The notes below the pieces were generated by a model. The model ran no database searches. It worked only from the letters and a program-made list of their open reading frames with translations, and was not told the DNA's origin. From positions 1-46,198 of the forward strand of contig PXBF01000022.1 of the NCBI GenBank assembly GCA_003567005.1: a stretch of 46,198 bases of DNA. Reading direction: 5' to 3'. Position 1 is the stretch's first letter. The number at the start of each line of letters is the position of its first letter. Shown here piece after piece: positions 42,896 to 46,198 of this stretch. The translations under genes were made by a program, and so were the position numbers. The stretch is from PVC group bacterium (GTDB lineage: Bacteria; Verrucomicrobiota; Kiritimatiellia; UBA8416).

Positions 42896-43591
42896 ATGGA
42901 AAAGAGTATATCGCTTGTATTGATCGTGGAAGATGAGGAGTCGATTCTATTTGCCCTCGAGGAGAACGTGATACATGCGGGTTATGAGGCTTTAACCTGT
43001 AAGACGGGTAACGAAGCATTGGAGTTGGCTGAAAAACATAAGCCTGCAGCTGTCATTTTGGATGTTATGTTGCCTGGGATGAGTGGTTTTGAAGTATGCC
43101 GGCAATTGCGTTCGAAGCAGTTGATGATGCCGGTTATTATGCTTACCGCGCGTTCGGAAGAGTTTGATAAATTACACGGTTTTGAAGTTGGTGCTGATGA
43201 TTATGTAACGAAGCCATTTAGCATGGATGAGCTATTAGCACGTTTGAAAGCCGTTTTACGCAGGGGGCGTTTGCAAGAGCAAGCAGGACGACAATATGCG
43301 TTTTCTAACGTTGAAATTGATCTCGATTCGCGCACCATGAAATGTGGTGGTGTACCCGTTGATTTAACAAGAACAGAGTTTGATTTGCTCGTTTATTTTA
43401 TTGAGAACGAAGGAAAAGCTCTTTCTCGTGATGTTGTGATGAATGATGTATGGGGTATGGAGTATTATGGGACACAAAGATCGCTTGACAGCTTTGTGGC
43501 AAATCTGAGAAAAAAGATTGAGTCAGATCCTCACCATCCGCAGCATATTCAAACGGTTCATGGTGTTGGATATAAATTCTCAGCGGGTTAG
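42896..43591 (+). CDS. OmpR/PhoB-type response regulator
   Basis: 231 residues from ATG 42896, with GGAGAGGAG seven bases upstream (GTG at 42893 is the other option). The receiver domain has acidic pocket EDEE (12-15), phospho-acceptor Asp56 in AVILDVMLPG, Thr84 and Lys106 in VTKPF. The C-terminal winged-helix domain (about 130-230) has LTRTEFDLLVYF, RSLDSFVANLRKKIE and HGVGYKF. It is expected to bind DNA and control transcription on a signal from the kinase upstream. Targets are unknown; the coiled-coil gene and the gspIJK-like cluster are natural candidates. Confidence 0.95.
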   Translation: MEKSISLVLIVEDEESILFALEENVIHAGYEALTCKTGNEALELAEKHKPAAVILDVMLPGMSGFEVCRQLRSKQLMMPVIMLTARSEEFDKLHGFEVGADDYVTKPFSMDELLARLKAVLRRGRLQEQAGRQYAFSNVEIDLDSRTMKCGGVPVDLTRTEFDLLVYFIENEGKALSRDVVMNDVWGMEYYGTQRSLDSFVANLRKKIESDPHHPQHIQTVHGVGYKFSAG

Positions 43592-43677
43592 GTTGTCAGT
43601 ATCTTTTTAGATTGCGTTGACAGCGATACGGAATACGTGCAAACATCAAAATCATGTTTGTAAAAAGGCTTAAGATT

Positions 43678-44052
43678 ATGCGAATGCATTACCACCCTTT
43701 TTCTTTGCGTTTATTGTTGTTTTTACTGTGTGTCGTGATATTCACACAAACTGGATGCGAGGAAGCTAACGGGGTTGGTGAGCTACAAGTGGATCCGTCT
43801 TCTGTAACCCTGGAACCGAATGATTTATCCGTGGTTCTTTCTGTGGTGGGCGGCATCACAGACAGTAGTCTTTCCTTACCTCTGGAGTGGGACGTTCGTG
43901 ACCCGCGTTTGGGACAGATTGTGGCCCACAGCGGAGTTACGGCTGTATACCGACGTTCGGCTCTCGGTGGCGCCAATACCGTAATCGTTCGAGATCAGCT
44001 TGACAAAGAAGGTTATGTAACCATCGTGCAGCTTGTAGCAGAGGATCGGTAA
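43678..44052 (+). CDS. Small lipoprotein with an Ig-like beta domain
   Basis: About 124 residues. Two in-frame ATGs lie close together (43678 and 43684), with another at 43654. A hydrophobic signal (LRLLLFLLCVVIFTQTGC) ends in a lipobox-like TGC (Cys27 from 43678). The mature part, about 95 residues, is beta-rich: ELQVDPSSVTLEPNDLSVVL, then PLEWDVRDPRLG and AVYRRSALGGANTVIVRD. That is like bacterial Ig-like (Big) domains found on surface proteins. The gene lies just before the gspIJK-like cluster, so it may be a lipoprotein partner of the secretion machine, but this is inference. Confidence 0.7.
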   Translation: MRMHYHPFSLRLLLFLLCVVIFTQTGCEEANGVGELQVDPSSVTLEPNDLSVVLSVVGGITDSSLSLPLEWDVRDPRLGQIVAHSGVTAVYRRSALGGANTVIVRDQLDKEGYVTIVQLVAEDR

Positions 44053-44138
44053 GCATACACTTCAATCTTCAGTTTCTTGAAAAGAGCATCTACAAGCGTT
44101 CAGTAGGAGCACTGTAGAGATACGGTAAGCAGGAGGGT

Positions 44139-44546
44139 ATGCGTACAACCAATTCCAATCATTCTCCGATGATGCATATGCATAAGGTGCCCTCTCCACA
44201 ATGCAAGGGCTTTACGCTTTTGGAAATTCTCATAACGGTTGTGGTTCTTTCGACCGGGCTTGTTCTTGTTTTGCAGGTACTGCAAAGTGTGCTGCATATA
44301 TGGAATTATACAACGCAACGTACTTCCGTTGTTATGGATGCGCAGGAACAGTTTGCACGTTTACGATATGAGGCAGCAAGGGGTGAGTCTCCCAGCGCAG
44401 GCGAGCGCATTACGGTGCATGATCGATTTCAGGGGCATGCTGGTTTGTACCATATTACCTACCAAGTGGATCATAATGTGGCAGGTGCGGGAAGATATGA
44501 AATGTTACTATTTCTTTCACCGGAGGAAGATGAGGAGCAGCCGTGA
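44139..44546 (+). CDS. Type II secretion minor pseudopilin, GspI-like
   Basis: 135 residues. A 24-residue leader ending QCKG is followed by FTLLEILITVVVLSTGLVLV (Phe at +1, Glu at +5), the prepilin peptidase signature. The rest is short, with a helical segment and a small C-terminal domain. Position before GspJ- and GspK-like genes suits GspI, although PilV-like is possible. An AGGAGGG (44131-44137) sits only one base before the ATG at 44139, unusually close; later ATGs at 44169, 44172 and 44178 are in frame and would have a normal-length leader but poorer spacing. The stop overlaps the next start (GTGA). Confidence 0.8.
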   Translation: MRTTNSNHSPMMHMHKVPSPQCKGFTLLEILITVVVLSTGLVLVLQVLQSVLHIWNYTTQRTSVVMDAQEQFARLRYEAARGESPSAGERITVHDRFQGHAGLYHITYQVDHNVAGAGRYEMLLFLSPEEDEEQP

Positions 44547-45109
44547 AACACTCATCTCGCATGTTTGGATTTACGTTATTGGAATTGCTTATTTCACTTT
44601 CGATACTGGTGGGGATCATAGCGGTTGTGTTGATGTCCTTTGAGGGCGGTTTCCGCGTTTACGCAAGAATACGTGACTTTGGCAATCGTGAAGCGGAGGT
44701 TTATTTTGCAGGAGAAATGCTTGAGCAGGATCTCGGGTATCTTATACCTGCCGCACCCTATCGGTTTCATGCACGCGAATTACGTTTTGTAAGAGAACCG
44801 TTATACGGGGAGGAGTGGCAGGAAATACATGTGCTGGCGCCCGTGTCGGGAGGGTTGACCTACAGCGTACGAGATCATAATACTGGAGGAATGGAGCATT
44901 CCGGTATTTCGCTGGTACGAAATGATCTGGACGTTTCGTTTTCTTTTGCTAGCCCTGAAGATGGTGATACCTGGCTGTTAGACTGGGGAACGGAGACAAA
45001 TATTCCGCTTGCAGTACGCATGACCGTACAAGGTGTATATTTGGGAGAAGAAAATTTGATCGAAAGAACGATGGTCTTGACCAGTACAGTAGGTGAAGAA
45101 GAGGAATGA
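44543..45109 (+). CDS. Type II secretion minor pseudopilin, GspJ-like
   Basis: 188 residues, starting with GTG at 44543 in the GTGA overlap and preceded by GATGAGGAG. The prepilin signature is RMFG followed by FTLLELLISLSILVGIIAVV (Glu +5). Length (about 180-200) and order after GspI fit GspJ, one of the proteins at the tip of the type II secretion pseudopilus. The C-terminal part is beta-rich. The stop overlaps the gspK start as ATGA. Confidence 0.82.
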   Translation: MKHSSRMFGFTLLELLISLSILVGIIAVVLMSFEGGFRVYARIRDFGNREAEVYFAGEMLEQDLGYLIPAAPYRFHARELRFVREPLYGEEWQEIHVLAPVSGGLTYSVRDHNTGGMEHSGISLVRNDLDVSFSFASPEDGDTWLLDWGTETNIPLAVRMTVQGVYLGEENLIERTMVLTSTVGEEEE

Positions 45110-46077
45110 TGTTACGTGGGAACAAGGGAAGTGTTCTGATTGTAGCTCTCTGGGTATTGTTCGTTTTAGCCGCATTAACGGTGGCTGCGGCGGGGCACGT
45201 ATGGACAGTGTTACAAGCAGCAGAGCGTTTACAGTCTCGGGCAACAGCACGAATGGATGCAAAGAGTTCTGCTGCCTGGGTAGCAGCAGTTCTTCGAGAG
45301 CAATTGCACAACGCTGATGAAAATGAAAGCTGGGACGGTGTTTCTGTAGATGCTTGGAACCGAGATGCATCTCTTTTTGTCTTGCCGCGAGAGTGGCAAC
45401 GTCATCGCGGTGATGCTGGCACGGTATCTTTTGCTATGCCGGGTGAAGACCGCAGATATGCGGGTGTCATAGGTGAAGAGGGGCGCTTACATTTGAACCG
45501 TGATGATCCAGACTTGCTACGTAATCTATTTGTGTATTTTGGTGGAGAAACCGGGCTGCAGGTTGCAAATGCGATTTTTCGCGTCATTCCCACTCAAGAT
45601 GATAACGATTCTTCGGGCAGTGATGCTGAACGATATGATCGTACTTTTTTTCAAACCGTAGAAGATTTACGTATGGTGGATGGTATTGACGCTGCTTTCT
45701 ATGCCAAGCTGAGCCCCCATCTAACCGTTTATGGCAAAGGTAAAGCAGTCAACGTCAATAGTGCGACGCATGCGGTGTTGGTTGCATATTTCATGGGGTC
45801 GGATGATCCGGGGATTGTTGAGAATGCAGCAGTGTTTGCGGATCAAATTATTACCGCCAGGGCGGAGCAAGGTTTTGTGGGGCGTGAGGATTTTAAGGAG
45901 CGTATTTCCGGCGTGACACCGGGGACTTGGGAACTTGGTCCTATGGGAGTCGGTTCAACGGCTTTTCGAGGGAAGGCTATCGGGGTCGATGATGCCGGGA
46001 ATGTGGCAATGAAGATCGAATTCGTATGGGATACAACCATTGACCAATTTGTGCTATGGCGAGAACGCGTTCCCTAG
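45106..46077 (+). CDS. Type II secretion minor pseudopilin, GspK-like
   Basis: 323 residues. After a short leader ending NKG the hydrophobic helix SVLIVALWVLFVLAALTVA is present; it lacks Glu at +5, as is usual for GspK. The large periplasmic part (residues ~40-320) contains the helix-hairpin-helix-like segment VNVNSATHAVLVAYF and the typical EDLRMVDGID. GspK caps the pseudopilus tip with GspI and GspJ. Length fits GspK (about 320). This shows that a type II secretion system operon lies here; gspL/M or others may be to the right of the window. The first of the two adjacent ATGs gives the ATGA overlap with gspJ. Confidence 0.85.
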   Translation: MMLRGNKGSVLIVALWVLFVLAALTVAAAGHVWTVLQAAERLQSRATARMDAKSSAAWVAAVLREQLHNADENESWDGVSVDAWNRDASLFVLPREWQRHRGDAGTVSFAMPGEDRRYAGVIGEEGRLHLNRDDPDLLRNLFVYFGGETGLQVANAIFRVIPTQDDNDSSGSDAERYDRTFFQTVEDLRMVDGIDAAFYAKLSPHLTVYGKGKAVNVNSATHAVLVAYFMGSDDPGIVENAAVFADQIITARAEQGFVGREDFKERISGVTPGTWELGPMGVGSTAFRGKAIGVDDAGNVAMKIEFVWDTTIDQFVLWRERVP

Positions 46078-46198
46078 CCCGCATATCTCACAAGCCATCT
46101 ACTGCGAGCGCGAATCGCACGTCATATCGGGCCCGCGACTTGCGTGGCGACCTCCATGTGTTTCTACACACTGTCGCCCGCCACACTGCGCCGCGAAC
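46078..46198. other. GC-rich structured sequence at right edge, identity unknown
   Basis: 121 bases after gspK with no credible gene and a base composition richer in G and C than the neighbouring genes. A hairpin forms from GTGGCGAC (46144-46151) and GTCGCC...CCAC (46173-46184) around a TGTGT/ACACA inner stem. It could be the edge of a repeat, mobile element or a regulatory RNA; too little is visible to say. Confidence 0.3.

Noticed and set aside
1..46198. CRISPR arrays, transposases, phage genes, rRNA
   Set aside because: No regularly spaced direct repeats, no transposase or integrase motifs and no rRNA-like sequence were seen on either strand.

Overview
This window reads as a chromosomal segment from a Gram-negative (diderm) bacterium, most likely of the Verrucomicrobiota/Kiritimatiellota/Lentisphaerota (PVC) group. 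The support is indirect. There is a lipid A-type acyltransferase, an HlyD/TolC pair, an exosortase with its EpsI partner, very large secreted proteins with a lamin-tail-like domain, and a C-terminal 'NLVRYALGL' module of the kind common at the ends of secreted proteins in that group. There is no rRNA gene, CRISPR array, transposase or prophage. Almost all DNA is coding and most genes belong to recognisable families, so this is core chromosome with a few unusual insertions. Flavodiiron protein, ferritin and a thioredoxin-like protein beside an AceE-type pyruvate dehydrogenase suggest an organism that meets oxygen but must defend itself against it.

Layout. 1-4.6 kb: the C-terminus of a secreted protein, then a VTC-domain (polyphosphate polymerase-like) protein, a DUF4956 membrane protein, an HlyD-type adaptor and a TolC-type outer membrane factor, in one close run. 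4.7-7.6 kb: a GT39-like membrane glycosyltransferase, an exosortase and EpsI. 7.7-11.3 kb: rnc, tRNA-Lys, an LpxL/HtrB-like acyltransferase, an MTA phosphorylase and comF. 11.5-18.0 kb: a single ~2150-residue secreted repeat protein interrupted by one frameshift near 11836. 18.0-22.4 kb: tRNA-Arg, a parvulin lipoprotein, a thioredoxin-like protein, a flavodiiron protein, ferritin and a lone pseudopilin, separated by three good hairpin terminators. 22.4-27.8 kb (minus strand): a eukaryotic-type chorismate mutase heading a Yej/Opp-type peptide ABC importer operon. 27.9-33.2 kb: a DHH phosphoesterase, trmL, rpmH-rnpA-yidD-yidC and gpsA. 33.5-39.2 kb: aceE-aceF-lpd. 39.3-46.1 kb: a secreted coiled-coil protein, a histidine kinase and response regulator, a small lipoprotein, and gspI/J/K-like genes that probably continue a type II secretion operon.

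The items most worth a second look are: (1) the chorismate mutase, which aligns by eye along its whole length with the allosteric yeast/plant type rather than the usual bacterial AroQ, and has Gln and Asn where the yeast enzyme has the catalytic-site residues Glu246 and Thr242; (2) its placement at the head of a peptide-import operon whose YejE-like subunit carries a ~190-residue extra periplasmic region; (3) the VTC-DUF4956-HlyD-TolC cassette next to an exosortase; (4) the frameshift that separates the signal peptide of the giant surface protein from its body; and (5) strongly structured short elements between aceF and lpd and at the right edge. Functions are assigned from motifs read by eye; no database search was run.
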